Below are positions 18,642 to 27,795 of a stretch of 64,000 nucleotides of DNA, in pieces. The stretch is from Pollutimonas sp963706785 (lineage in GTDB: Bacteria; Pseudomonadota; Gammaproteobacteria; Burkholderiales; Burkholderiaceae_B). The stretch lies in the NCBI GenBank assembly GCA_963706785.1, contig CAVPNJ010000004.1, positions 1 through 64,000 on the forward strand. Direction: 5' to 3'. Numbering within the stretch: the first letter of the stretch is position 1; every line of letters starts with the position of its first letter. The translations under genes were made by a program, and so were the position numbers. Under the pieces are notes generated by a model. It had not been told where the DNA came from. It searched no databases and worked only from the letters and a program-made list of their open reading frames with translations.

Positions 18642-19637
18642 TTACTTCCATGGACGGTGGTAGGCCCCAAGGGTGTGCTGCTGTCCTTCGGCCAATTTGT
18701 TAAGTTCGGCCATCCAGCCGGGCTTGACGGAGTAACGTTGCTGACTCGCCCGACATTGGTCGATTGCGTCCCGCCACACACGGGTTACCTGCGCGACATA
18801 GGCCGGGCTGCGCTGGCGGCCTTCGATTTTTATCGCCCGTACGCCCATCTGCATTAGCCTAGGCAGCAACTCGAGCGTATTCAGGCTAGTAGGCTCTTCC
18901 AGGGCGTAATAGTTTTCAGCTGCTACATCGAAGCGGCCTTTGCATAAAGTGGGATAGCCTGCATTCTCGCCATCCTCGTACCGGTCTATCAGAATTCCGT
19001 TCAGGCGCGACTCCAGTCCCTCGGGTGTCTGCTGCCAACGTACCGATTTAGCGGGCGAACATACCCCGTGAGTGTTCGGGGACTCGCCGGTGGCGTATGA
19101 AGACAAGGCGCAGCGACCTTCCACCATCACGCATAAGCTACCAAAACCGAACACCTCGATCTCAACGCTTGTTCTCTCGGTGACCTGTTCAACTTGAGTC
19201 AGCGACAGTACGCGCGGCAATACCGCGCGCACCACGCCAAATTGCTTGCGATAAAAATTGATCGCTTCATAGTTTGTCGCCGAACCCTGCACCGATAAAT
19301 GCAGGCGCAGTTGGGGATGGTGCTGGCTGGCATACTGCATCAGTCCGGGATCAGCGACGATCATCGCATCGACACCCGAATCAGATGCCCGGTCCACGGC
19401 TTCGCGCCACAGCTTCCAAGCCGAGGGCTGCGCGTAGGTGTTCAAGGCCAAAAACACCTTCCGTCCATTAGCATGCGCATAGCGTATGCCTTCGTTGATC
19501 GCCGCCACATCGAAGTTAAGTCCGGCAAAATTTCGGGCATTGGTCACATCGCGAAATCCCACATAGACGCAATCGGCTCCATTATCAACTGCAGACTTCA
19601 GGGCTGGTAGGCTTCCGGCGGGGCAAACCAGCTCCAT
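18642..19637 (-). CDS. ubiU: UbiU, U32-family protein for anaerobic ubiquinone synthesis
   Basis: Starting at ATG 19637 (MELVCPAGSLPALKSAVDNG) the protein has 331 residues, the same as E. coli UbiU; ATG 19688 would add 17 residues. Cysteines in VEGRCALSSYATGESPNT, HGVCSPAK and YPTLCKGRF fit the UbiU iron-sulfur cluster. It forms a heterodimer with UbiV that performs oxygen-independent hydroxylations in ubiquinone synthesis. It heads the ubiU-ubiV-ubiT unit. No clear FNR box was found in the 130 bases directly upstream, so it may share the promoter of the flavin oxidoreductase gene. Confidence 0.92.
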   Translation of the reverse strand: MELVCPAGSLPALKSAVDNGADCVYVGFRDVTNARNFAGLNFDVAAINEGIRYAHANGRKVFLALNTYAQPSAWKLWREAVDRASDSGVDAMIVADPGLMQYASQHHPQLRLHLSVQGSATNYEAINFYRKQFGVVRAVLPRVLSLTQVEQVTERTSVEIEVFGFGSLCVMVEGRCALSSYATGESPNTHGVCSPAKSVRWQQTPEGLESRLNGILIDRYEDGENAGYPTLCKGRFDVAAENYYALEEPTSLNTLELLPRLMQMGVRAIKIEGRQRSPAYVAQVTRVWRDAIDQCRASQQRYSVKPGWMAELNKLAEGQQHTLGAYHRPWK

Positions 19638-19820
19638 GACAAGTGAATCATTCGACGAGTTAACAGGAGAAGAAAGGGTATGCATCATTGAGTTCTATCT
19701 TTAAAATTTACCCAAGAAATTCCGGATGCAAGCCACCCCAGCCAGGGATTCATCCGGCAAGCAGATAAATTCGCGACTGCACTATTGCATCGATGAAACA
19801 GACGAAAAGGGACCAGGCAA

Positions 19821-21026
19821 TCAGGCAGGAACCAGCGCCGTTTCGGATCGCACAGTGGGCGCGGCCACGGCCGCCAAAGCAGGCCGCAGTCCAGTCAGCA
19901 TATAGTCGATGAGTTCACGAACCGACCGTATCGCGTTTCCGAAAGGCAGTTTCTCGGAGCCGCGGAAGAACAGGCCGCGCCTGATATCTCCTGCCATCGC
20001 AAATGCCAACTGGGTGTCGATACAAAACTGACCATGCTTGCTGATGCCATCGCGCAAACCACATTGAGCCAGGCAATCGAACCCTACCGTGCACGCCTTG
20101 GGCTTGGCCATACGCTGCAGCTTGGCCTCTTTTTCCAAATAATTGGCGAGCCACGGCGTACGAACAGCACGGGCAGGCAAACCCGCCACACTCATGAATG
20201 TAACTATATCCTCAGGGCGAGCTTCGACCAGCACTTTCTTGAAATTGGGGTGTGCGTCGCCTTCTTCAGTAACGGCAAACGGGGTACCCATTTGGACAGC
20301 GCTCGCCCCCAGGCCCAACAGTTTGACGACCTGTTCATGGCTATGTATACCACCGCCGGTAATCAGGGGAATGTTTTCCTTTTCTAACCCCAGTTCTTTA
20401 ATTAGCTGCTGCGTCCCTTCCAGCACTTCAGGAAAGGCGAAACTTGGATTATTCAGAGCCTCGGCGCTGGCAGCCCCCAAGTGACCACCTGCAAACCGGG
20501 GATTTTCAATGACGATTGCATCGGGCAGACGGTTCTTACGCATCCATTTTTTTAGAATAACGTTAATACCACGCACGTCGGACAGAATCGGTATAAGTGC
20601 AACTTTGGGAAAGTCCGCGGTAAGATCGGGCAGATCCAGCGGCAGGCCGGCGCCGACGACCACGGCGTCAGCGTCGCTTTCGCAAGCCTGGCGTACATAG
20701 GCAGCATAGTCCATGACGGCTTTCATGATATTTACGGCCACCATGCCTTTACCCCCAGCCATATTCCTGGCGGCGGTCACCTCGCGATCAAGGGCGATAA
20801 GGTTCACCGAGTCGATCAGGGTTTTGTCTCGGGATCGGCCAGTCTGCACCATTAGATCAGAATGATGCCGGCGTAGGTCGACGCTGGAAATGGTGCCCAT
20901 CGCCCCCAGAGAAGCCACCGTGCCTGCAAGCCGGTGGGCGGAAACACCGACGCCCATTCCGCCCTGCACAATAGGTAGCAAAGATTTGCCTTTAAGCTTG
21001 AATCGTTCTAGAGCGGAGTGCAGCAC
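19821..21026 (-). CDS. Nitronate monooxygenase-like NAD(P)H-dependent flavin oxidoreductase
   Basis: Protein of 401 residues with an FMN-binding TIM barrel: PIVQGGMGVGVSAHRLAGTV, AVVVGAGLPLDLPDL, a GGHLG loop and PLITGGGIHSHEQV. A cysteine-containing C-terminal segment (GFDCLAQCGLRDG) is typical of the longer bacterial branch. GTG 21026 is preferred because GGAAGGA lies eight bases upstream; the longer frame from 21071 lacks a site. It sits between ubiU and a DUF2249 gene, with an FNR-like box upstream, so anaerobic expression is likely. The physiological substrate of this branch is unclear; the nitronate activity is only a family label. Confidence 0.8.
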   Translation of the reverse strand: MLHSALERFKLKGKSLLPIVQGGMGVGVSAHRLAGTVASLGAMGTISSVDLRRHHSDLMVQTGRSRDKTLIDSVNLIALDREVTAARNMAGGKGMVAVNIMKAVMDYAAYVRQACESDADAVVVGAGLPLDLPDLTADFPKVALIPILSDVRGINVILKKWMRKNRLPDAIVIENPRFAGGHLGAASAEALNNPSFAFPEVLEGTQQLIKELGLEKENIPLITGGGIHSHEQVVKLLGLGASAVQMGTPFAVTEEGDAHPNFKKVLVEARPEDIVTFMSVAGLPARAVRTPWLANYLEKEAKLQRMAKPKACTVGFDCLAQCGLRDGISKHGQFCIDTQLAFAMAGDIRRGLFFRGSEKLPFGNAIRSVRELIDYMLTGLRPALAAVAAPTVRSETALVPA

Positions 21027-21097
21027 AATAATTGTCCTTCCAAAAATAAGGCGCGAAAACGCAGTAGCCACTATGCAGCCGAATCGCTTGGCATTCC

Positions 21098-21111
21098 TTA
21101 ATAAAAATCAA
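21098..21111. promoter_or_regulatory. FNR/Dnr-like box
   Basis: TTAATAAAAATCAA matches the FNR/Dnr consensus TTGATnnnnATCAA at nine of ten defined positions. It lies between the divergent oxidoreductase (start 21026) and DUF2249 (start 21146) genes. At -41.5 it would place the minus-strand transcript start about 37 bases before the GTG. Confidence 0.55.
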
Positions 21112-21145
21112 GGTTATGTTCATTAAGCCGAGGTAAAAGTACGCA

Positions 21146-21376
21146 ATGAGCCCTGAACAAGAAATAATCCTCGACACAAGCGGCCTTCCTCCACCCGAAC
21201 CATTGGAACGAGTGTTCGAAGCCCTGGACACCTTACAAGTGCACCAGCGCTTGCGTATGCTGGTTGATCGCGAGCCGCGACCCCTATATTCGATCTTGGA
21301 CAACAACAATTTCCGGTACGAAACCAACACGACTGCCGACTATCGGTATGAAGTGCTCATATGGCATAAAGACTGA
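21146..21376 (+). CDS. DUF2249 domain protein
   Basis: Small soluble protein of 76 residues with the DUF2249 pattern: ILDTSGLPPPEPLERVFEAL at the start, REPRPLYSIL in the middle and YRYEVLIW at the end. The fold is related to TusA/SirA-like proteins. Such proteins are frequent next to nitric-oxide and nitrite metabolism genes, but their activity is unproven. The stop and the next start share one base (TGATG), so it is translationally coupled to the membrane protein that follows. Confidence 0.8.
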   Translation: MSPEQEIILDTSGLPPPEPLERVFEALDTLQVHQRLRMLVDREPRPLYSILDNNNFRYETNTTADYRYEVLIWHKD

Positions 21377-22714
21377 TGCGGCGAGCGCTGTCCTTTGACA
21401 ATTCACCGCCGCTTTCAGTCCCGTTCAGATTCTTCCTGAATGTGCCTTTCTTTGCCGTCCTTGCGGGACTGCTACTGCTATGGGCTGGCCCCGAGGCCCT
21501 GGAATCACGTTGGACGCCTTATACGCTGGCATTAACGCATTTGATGACCCTGGGCGTTCTGGCCAGTGCCATGGTCGGCGCACTAATTCAGATACTTCCG
21601 GTTGCGACCGGAACCAGTGTGCTCGCGCCACGCCTGACTTCTAGTTTCGTGCATCCCATGCTAATCGTGGGCACTCTTTTTTTGGCTGCCGCTTTATTCA
21701 GCCATTCTATTCATGCGGCCCATTCTATTCAAGCTGGCTTTATATACGCTGCTATCTGCGCTGCTCTGGATGGCCGGCGCTGCGCTGGGCGGGTTGTGGC
21801 GCTATCGCGCCATGGCACAGAAAGGCTCTGACGATGTACTGGCGGCGGCCCGGCTATCCGTTGCGGCGTTGGTGGCCACCATCTTATCGGGCGGCCTGCT
21901 GGCAGCCGGTTTCGCGTGGTCGCTGCCTATGCCCATGATTTTATTAACTAATATTCATGCCGCATGGGGGCTGTTAGGCTGGGTCGGTCTATTGGTGATG
22001 GGAATGGCGTTCCAGCTTATTCCCATATTTCAAGTCACCGAGCTCTACCCGCGCCCAATCACCCGTTGGCTCGCAGCACTAAGCTTCTTGGCGCTGATGC
22101 TGTGGACGGCAGTCGCACTGTGGGGCGGCGATCATATTTCCCTTGCCGATCAAACACTGGCCGCCCTGCTGTTGTCGGCATACTTTGTATTTGCGTTGCT
22201 TACCTTTTACTTGTTATGGACACGCAAACGCCCCAGAGCTGATGCCACCACCCTGTTTTGGCGCACTGCGATGGTAAGCCTTGCGGCTTGCCTTCCAGTG
22301 GTGCTGGCAGGCTTCGCTTCAGAGCGTGAGTATCCGGTTACGTTGGGGGTGCTGTTCATCGCAGGATTTGGATGGTCAGCGGTCAATGGCATGTTGTACA
22401 AAATAGTTCCCTTTCTGCTTTGGTTTCATGCGCAGAAAGATCTTGCCATTGCGCTACGCATTGTGCCCAAGGTAAGGGACATTGTTCCCGACCCGCAAGC
22501 GATTAGGCAGTTCAAGCTGCATGTGCTTGCGCTGCTGCTGCTTGTAGCCGCTAGTATTTGGCCGCCGCTTTTCACACACGTGGCAGCGCTCGCCTTTACC
22601 GCTTCAGCCGCCACGCTAGGGTGGAATATCGCAATTGCAACCCGCCTGTATTTGAACGTCAAGAAACAAATACAAGACGCCAGGCAATCGTTCCCAGCTA
22701 CCGGTCAGCCCTGA
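21376..22714 (+). pseudogene. Polytopic membrane protein (NnrS / haem-copper-oxidase-like), frameshifted near 21700-21740
   Basis: About twelve membrane segments with conserved His residues inside helices (YTLALTHLMTLGVLASAM; LLTNIHAAWGLLGWVG; IVPFLLWFH), resembling NnrS-type or degenerate haem-copper oxidase subunits. The first frame (21376-21831) leaves hydrophobic sense after FLAAALFSHS, and the second frame picks up with FKLALYTLLSALLWMAGAA to 22714. A one-base indel between about 21700 and 21740 joins them into about 445 residues. An 11-base direct repeat (CATTCTATTCA at 21703 and 21721) lies exactly there and could have caused slippage or an assembly error. Its last ten bases overlap the convergent Crp/Fnr gene. 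A role in nitrogen-oxide metabolism is inferred from its neighbours. Confidence 0.65.
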
Positions 22715-23385
22715 TAAGCGCTTAATTTGCCAGCATTCACAATCGTAATATCGCGCCCTTTCACCTGAATCAGGCCGTTGGCGTTCAAATCGTGCAGAAT
22801 TCGCGAGAAATGCTCGGGAGTCAGGTTAAGGCGCGATGCAATTACTGTTTTGCTGGTCTCAAGCCGAAATTGGTGTCCATCTTCGGCTGCTTCGCCTTTC
22901 AATAGGAAACCGATGACCCGCTGCGTGCCCGATCGTAAGGAGTATGCTTCGACGTCGGTAATAAGCGCATGTAGCCGCTGGCTTAGCCCACCGAGCATTT
23001 TTCTGGCCAGACCAGGACGACGCTCGAGTTCCTCGAATAACACCGACTTCTCGACGTGCAGTAACAAGGTATCAGCCAAGGCCTGCGCCGACACAATATA
23101 GGCTTTGTCCATAAACATCAGCGCTTCTCCGAAGCTGTCGCCCGGCCCGATAATCCTGACGACTTTCTCGTTGCCCATAGGCGAGACGAACATAAGTTTT
23201 ATCTGGCCGTACACCACCGTATGGAATCCCACGCAGGGGTCGCCACGATGAAACACGACATCGCCACGGGCCGCATGCACTTCGGTCGTACCCGCCGCAA
23301 TATTATCCAGTTCGTCGCTACCAAGCTCATTGAACAACGGCACCCTGGCCAAAAAATCCTGAATGCGTACTTTGCTTTCGCTCAT
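22705..23385 (-). CDS. Crp/Fnr-family regulator, Dnr-like
   Basis: Protein of 226 residues with a cyclic-nucleotide-binding-like sensor domain (FHRGDPCVGFHTVVYGQIKL; GDSFGEALMF), a dimer helix and a C-terminal helix-turn-helix (VIASRLNLTPEHFSRILHDL). The iron-sulfur cysteines of true FNR are absent from the domain, so it is closer to the Dnr/NnrR nitric-oxide-sensing group. ATG 23385 (MSESKVRIQDF) is preferred over 23442: AGGA lies ten bases upstream, and the longer version adds only 19 Cys/Arg-rich residues. It probably acts on the FNR-like boxes near 21.1 and 25.4 kb. Confidence 0.85.
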   Translation of the reverse strand: MSESKVRIQDFLARVPLFNELGSDELDNIAAGTTEVHAARGDVVFHRGDPCVGFHTVVYGQIKLMFVSPMGNEKVVRIIGPGDSFGEALMFMDKAYIVSAQALADTLLLHVEKSVLFEELERRPGLARKMLGGLSQRLHALITDVEAYSLRSGTQRVIGFLLKGEAAEDGHQFRLETSKTVIASRLNLTPEHFSRILHDLNANGLIQVKGRDITIVNAGKLSAYQG

Positions 23386-23457
23386 ATTGTTAGAATCCTG
23401 TAGCGGTACTGGGTTTGAACAACGGCACGTCCGGCAAAACAAGGCAGGCTAAGCATA

Positions 23458-23850
23458 GTGACCAAAATCGTGTTCAACATCGTAGGAACACTGGCGTTAG
23501 TTCTGGCCGTTCTGGGTATATTCTTGCCACTGCTGCCTACGACCCCTTTCGTCTTGCTTGCGTCGGCCTGCTATATGCGAGGCTCAGATCGTCTGCATGG
23601 CTGGCTGACAACCAACAAGCTGTTTGGTTCGTACATTGCCAACATGGAAAGCGGTCGGGGCATCCCCATGCGGGCGAAAATAACGGCAATCATTTTCTTG
23701 TGGTTGTCTCTTTCTTTCTCGGCATGGCTGATTCATAGTCCTTGGATACGGGGTGTCCTGCTGCTGGCCGGCGTCGGCGTCACCGTCTACCTTCTCATGG
23801 CAAAAACGCTGCGGGCTTCTGGCAAGGACGGCAAACCGGCCGACCAATAA
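23458..23850 (+). CDS. ybaN: YbaN family (DUF454) inner-membrane protein
   Basis: Protein of 130 residues with four hydrophobic segments and the DUF454 signature GIFLPLLPTTPFVLLASACY followed by a short conserved cytosolic stretch (RLHGWLTTNKLFGSYI). Function unknown. It is often adjacent to hemN/fnr-type genes in proteobacteria, as here. It begins with GTG 23458 after an AAGGCAGG stretch and is divergent from the Crp/Fnr gene and convergent with hemN. Confidence 0.85.
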   Translation: MTKIVFNIVGTLALVLAVLGIFLPLLPTTPFVLLASACYMRGSDRLHGWLTTNKLFGSYIANMESGRGIPMRAKITAIIFLWLSLSFSAWLIHSPWIRGVLLLAGVGVTVYLLMAKTLRASGKDGKPADQ

Positions 23851-23868
23851 GGTTAGCGTCGAAGTGCC

Positions 23869-25290
23869 CTATATAAGCTTGGAATACGTAGACACGGTCG
23901 GTTGCCCCATGTACTGATCGAATACCATGCCTATGGCCCGGACAAACAGGCGTCCTTTAGGGGTGATAGTCAGGGCTTGACCGGTTGTCTGCATCAGGCC
24001 AGCCTCTTCATACTGTTCAAGCCGCCCTAATTCAGTCGCAAAATAACTGTGAAAGTCTATGCCGTGCCTTTCATTGATCGCGGCGTAATCCAGCGGCATA
24101 CTGCACATCAGGGTCATGATGACCTCGCGGCGCAAGATATCGTCAGCGCTAAGGTCAAAGCCTTTCTCTATCGGAAGTTGGCCTTGATCCAGACGCTGGT
24201 AATAGGCGTTAAGACTACGCACCGACTGGCTGTATGAATTCCCCACCTTGCCGATGGCAGACACGCCTAGACCCACCAGGTCGCATTCGGCGCGCGTGGT
24301 ATAGCCCTGAAAATTGCGATGTAGGCTTTTTGTTAGTCGTGCCTTGTTCAATTCATCGTCGGGCTTGGCAAAATGATCGAGGCCAATGTACACATAGCCC
24401 GCCTCGAGAAGACGGCGCGTGGACATCAGAAAAATCTGCAGGCGGTCTTCTGCAGACGGCAAATCGCCAGCGACAATAAGCCGCTGGGCCTTGAAGCGAC
24501 TGGGCAGATGCGCATAGTTATACAGTGCAATGCGGTCAGGAGAAAGACGAATCAGTTGGTCTAGCGTGCGGCTGAAGCTACCCAGAGACTGCTTGGGAAG
24601 ACCATATATCAGATCGGCATTAACCGACTGAAAGCCGGCGCTTCGGCTAGCAACGATTGCTTTTTCGACCATTTCCAGAGGCTGTATGCGATTGACCGCT
24701 GCCTGCACGTCTGGATCGAAATCCTGCACGCCAAAACTGGTACGGTTAAAGCCCAGGCCCGCCAGCATTGCCAGCGTGGCATCCGTTACCGTGCGCGGAT
24801 CGATTTCCACACCCAGCTCGGCGCCGCTTGAAAATGCAAAATGCTTACGCAGTGACTCCATAAGCTGCGTCAGTTCAGCGGCACTAAGAAAGGTAGGTGT
24901 ACCGCCGCCCAAATGAAGCTGGTCGGTTTTTCGGTCTGTACCCAGATGGCGTGCCACCATGTCCATTTCCAGATTCAGGTAACGCAGATATTCAGCGGTA
25001 CGATTATGATCTTGCGTAATAATCTTGTTGCAGGCACAGAAATAGCAAAGCGATTCGCAGAAAGGCAGATGAACATAAACCGATAAAGGCGGATTGGTTC
25101 CCGAAGCGGCGCGCTGCCCAAGGTAGTCTTTATACGAAGCCTCGTCGAAGGCTGCCTTGAAACGGTCGGCGGTCGGATACGAGGTGTATCTAGGCCCCGA
25201 ACTATCGAAACGGCGTATCAAAGCTTCGGAGATTTCAATGTCCGGAAACGTAATGGTTTTATCTTGAGTCTGGGATATGGCGACACTCAT
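23869..25290 (-). CDS. hemN: Oxygen-independent coproporphyrinogen III oxidase (HemN)
   Basis: Protein of 473 residues. The radical-SAM cysteines are in YVHLPFCESLCYFCACNK (CxxxCxxC), preceded by GPRYTSYPTADRF, a HemN hallmark, and followed by LHLGGGTPTFLS. It decarboxylates coproporphyrinogen III to protoporphyrinogen IX when oxygen is absent, supplying haem for anaerobic respiration. ATG 25290 has GGAG seven bases upstream; the upstream ATG 25344 adds an unlikely Cys/Arg-rich tail. An FNR-like box lies about 115 bases before the start. Confidence 0.93.
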   Translation of the reverse strand: MSVAISQTQDKTITFPDIEISEALIRRFDSSGPRYTSYPTADRFKAAFDEASYKDYLGQRAASGTNPPLSVYVHLPFCESLCYFCACNKIITQDHNRTAEYLRYLNLEMDMVARHLGTDRKTDQLHLGGGTPTFLSAAELTQLMESLRKHFAFSSGAELGVEIDPRTVTDATLAMLAGLGFNRTSFGVQDFDPDVQAAVNRIQPLEMVEKAIVASRSAGFQSVNADLIYGLPKQSLGSFSRTLDQLIRLSPDRIALYNYAHLPSRFKAQRLIVAGDLPSAEDRLQIFLMSTRRLLEAGYVYIGLDHFAKPDDELNKARLTKSLHRNFQGYTTRAECDLVGLGVSAIGKVGNSYSQSVRSLNAYYQRLDQGQLPIEKGFDLSADDILRREVIMTLMCSMPLDYAAINERHGIDFHSYFATELGRLEQYEEAGLMQTTGQALTITPKGRLFVRAIGMVFDQYMGQPTVSTYSKLI

Positions 25291-25398
25291 TGCTGTGCTC
25301 CGGGTAAAGGCTAATTGCCGCGCGCGGCATGCAAAGCAGATCAATTGACTGAGGTCTGCTTCAGTTTGACATTGTCGGGGTTAAAGCCAAAGCTGTTC

Positions 25399-25412
25399 TT
25401 GATTTAGCTCAA
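25399..25412. promoter_or_regulatory. FNR/Anr-like box upstream of hemN
   Basis: TTGATTTAGCTCAA matches TTGATnnnnATCAA at nine of ten defined positions. It lies in the gap between hemN (start 25290) and the LysR gene. hemN is a classical FNR/Anr target, which supports the call. Confidence 0.6.
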
Positions 25413-25463
25413 ACACGGACCAAGATTGAATAAATCATTGATTCACAGACTAAAACCGTGCGA

Positions 25464-26351
25464 TCAGTCGACGCTAAGCCGACTAGCAAGGAAGTCGATA
25501 AGCACACGGACACGATAAGGTATCTGCCGGTTACTCGGTAACATCACATATACGCCAAGCTCCGGCGCCGGATAAGCGTTCAAGATTGACTTGACACGTC
25601 CTGCCTTGACGCTATCGGCCACGATGAAATCCGGTTGGTAAGTAATCCCCATGCCTCTGGCCGCCGCTTGGTCCAACACGTCGCCATTGTTGGAATGCAG
25701 TCGAGCGCGTACTGGAAACTCGGCAGGTACGCCGTCTACAAGGAAGTGCCACACGTCAAAGCCGCCGCTTGCGGTATAGCTAAGACAGTCATGATCAATC
25801 AGCTGTGCGGGATGTTGCGGTTCGCCATGGCGCGCCAAATAGCTGGGCGACGCCCCAACCACCACCCGCACCGTTCCTACCCTGCGGACGATGTCGCTGT
25901 CGGCCAACCGCCGGGTGATACGAATGGCGAGATCCACGCCCTCTTCTATCAGGTCGACCTGCCTATCGTTGAAGTACATTTCCAAACGCACTTCGGCGTG
26001 CTGTTCGGCGAACTCGAGCAGCAGGGGCGCCAGGCGCTTTATGCCATAGCTTAATGGCAGACTGATCCGCACAGCGCCACGCATCGATTGATGCTCTTGC
26101 GCTAACTCGGTTTCCGCAGACTCTATCAAATCGAGAATTTGGCGGCATTTCTCAAGATACGCGCTGCCGGCAGATGTCAACGTCAAACGACGGGTGCTAC
26201 GCGTCATCAGCTTCATCCCGACGGCGTTTTCCAACTGCGCAATTTGACGAGTAACGATAGAGCGCGCAATCCCCAGTTGCCGCGCGGCAGCAGAAAAACT
26301 GCCCAATTCGGCGACACGGACGAACATTGACATCGCTTTGAGTTTACCCAT
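25464..26351 (-). CDS. LysR-family transcriptional regulator
   Basis: Protein of 295 residues with the N-terminal LysR helix-turn-helix (FSAAARQLGIARSIVTRQIA) and a periplasmic-binding-like effector domain. The sequence pattern (ARSIVTRQIAQLENAVGMKL; TRSTRRLTLTSAG) places it in the AaeR/DsdC-like subgroup widespread in Alcaligenaceae. It is divergent from the DODA-type dioxygenase gene (start 26505) across 153 bases, so it is the likely regulator of that gene. Effector unknown. Confidence 0.87.
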   Translation of the reverse strand: MGKLKAMSMFVRVAELGSFSAAARQLGIARSIVTRQIAQLENAVGMKLMTRSTRRLTLTSAGSAYLEKCRQILDLIESAETELAQEHQSMRGAVRISLPLSYGIKRLAPLLLEFAEQHAEVRLEMYFNDRQVDLIEEGVDLAIRITRRLADSDIVRRVGTVRVVVGASPSYLARHGEPQHPAQLIDHDCLSYTASGGFDVWHFLVDGVPAEFPVRARLHSNNGDVLDQAAARGMGITYQPDFIVADSVKAGRVKSILNAYPAPELGVYVMLPSNRQIPYRVRVLIDFLASRLSVD

Positions 26352-26504
26352 TGTTCTCTTTTACGGAACAAACATGCCCGGATTGTCGCCTATTTAAGAT
26401 CGAGTAAGAAAGGTACAGTGTACTTACGACGCGGTCAACATCGTCTTGAAATTGTCAAGGAATGAACTGGATTGACTGTGTGAGCTTACTTTAAGAGATC
26501 AGAC

Positions 26505-27312
26505 ATGACGACCAGACAACCCGTATATTTTGTTTCCCACGGCGGCGGCCCGTGGCCCTATGTGGACAACATGCGTCCAATGTACGCGAAGACGGCGCGT
26601 GAATTCAGCGCACTGCCGGGGCGCTTGCCCGCCAAGCCCAAAGCCGTGCTGGTCATTTCCGGCCACTGGGAAGCTCAAGACTTCACCGTCTCGACCGCCA
26701 CGCAACCGCCAATGGAATATGACTATTACGGTTTCCCTGAGCACACCTATCACATCAGTTACCCAGCGCCTGGCTCGCCAGCGCTGGCAGCTCGCGTAAA
26801 AACATTGCTTGCCGACGCCGGACTAAACCCTCGCGAAGATGCTTCGCGCGGCTTCGACCACGGAACGTTCGTGCCCTTAGGCTTGATGTTTCCAGAGGCG
26901 GACGTGCCCGTCGTCATGCTGTCGCTTAAATCAAATTACGACGCCATCGAACACATCAAAGTCGGACAGGCGCTAGCCCCGTTGCGCGACGAAAACGTGC
27001 TGATTATCGGAAGCGGCCTTACTTACCACAATATGCGTGGTTTCCGGCGCCCTGAATCCACGCCGATTGCAGAAGCGTTCGAAGCGTACCTGAATACAGC
27101 TATCGCGCAGCCAGACGCCAGTACCCGAAACCAGATGCTGGTGCGCTGGGAAAGCGCGCCAGGCGCCCGTCTGGCTCATCCGCAAGAAGACCATCTGTTG
27201 CCTTTGATGGTGGTGGCTGGAGCAGCGGGTGAAGACCAGGGGTCGAACTGTTTTCATCGATCATGTGATGGAAGTTCCGATGGCATCGTATGAATTTGGT
27301 GGCATCAGGTAG
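26505..27312 (+). pseudogene. DODA-type extradiol dioxygenase, frameshifted at 27239-27242
   Basis: Class III ring-cleavage dioxygenase family (4,5-DOPA dioxygenase, YgiD-like). His residues of the metal centre are visible in YFVSHGGGPWP, VISGHWEA and FDHGTFVPLGL, with HPQEDHLLPLMVVAGAAG near the end. The frame runs off after GEDQG into a short unrelated tail ending at 27293. Reading GGG instead of GGGG at 27239-27242 restores TVFIDHVMEVPMASYEFG and a stop at 27312, giving 268 residues, normal for the family. Only the last 22 residues are affected. It is divergent from a LysR gene and precedes fdxA. Confidence 0.82.
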
Positions 27313-27377
27313 CGACCGGCCACAGGCCGATCCGTTCAAATTTCCGAATTAACAGTAAGAATAGGTAGTCGAAAAAG

Positions 27378-27710
27378 ATGGCATTTGTAGTGACCGAGAG
27401 CTGTATTGCATGCAAGTACACCGACTGTGTGAGCGTCTGTCCTATGGACTGCTTCTATGAAGGACCCAACTTTCTTGTCATCAATCCTGATGAATGTATC
27501 GACTGTTCGATTTGCGTGGGCGAATGCCCTGTGAACGCAATTGTCGAAGAACGAGAAATCGATCCCGCCCAAGCGCATTTTGTTCAGATAAATCGCGACC
27601 TATCGCGCGATCCGCGATGGAAGCGGATAAGGGTAAGCAAAAGCCCTCTTCCCGAACACGAGATGTGGGCGTCGGTGAAAGACAAGCTGCATTTATTAGA
27701 GCAACTGTAG
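27378..27710 (+). CDS. fdxA: Seven-iron ferredoxin FdxA
   Basis: Protein of 110 residues with the 7Fe pattern: CIACKYTDCVSVCP for one cluster and CIDCSICVGECP for the other, followed by the FdxA-type tail ending MWASVKDKLHLLEQL. It is a soluble electron carrier with a 3Fe-4S and a 4Fe-4S centre. It sits 65 bases after the dioxygenase gene and 85 before the SDR, and may serve a redox partner in that group, but FdxA proteins are also general housekeeping carriers. Confidence 0.93.
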   Translation: MAFVVTESCIACKYTDCVSVCPMDCFYEGPNFLVINPDECIDCSICVGECPVNAIVEEREIDPAQAHFVQINRDLSRDPRWKRIRVSKSPLPEHEMWASVKDKLHLLEQL

Positions 27711-27795
27711 AAAGCAGAGTCGCAATGACTTGTTGGAATTGTCCAGCACGATTAATCCGCGCAAGCTGCTATTTTCTTTTCAAAGGTTGAGAAAA

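Noticed and set aside
21376..21831. Two separate membrane genes at 21.4-22.7 kb
   Set aside because: The first loses membrane character exactly where the second frame begins, so one frameshifted gene fits better.
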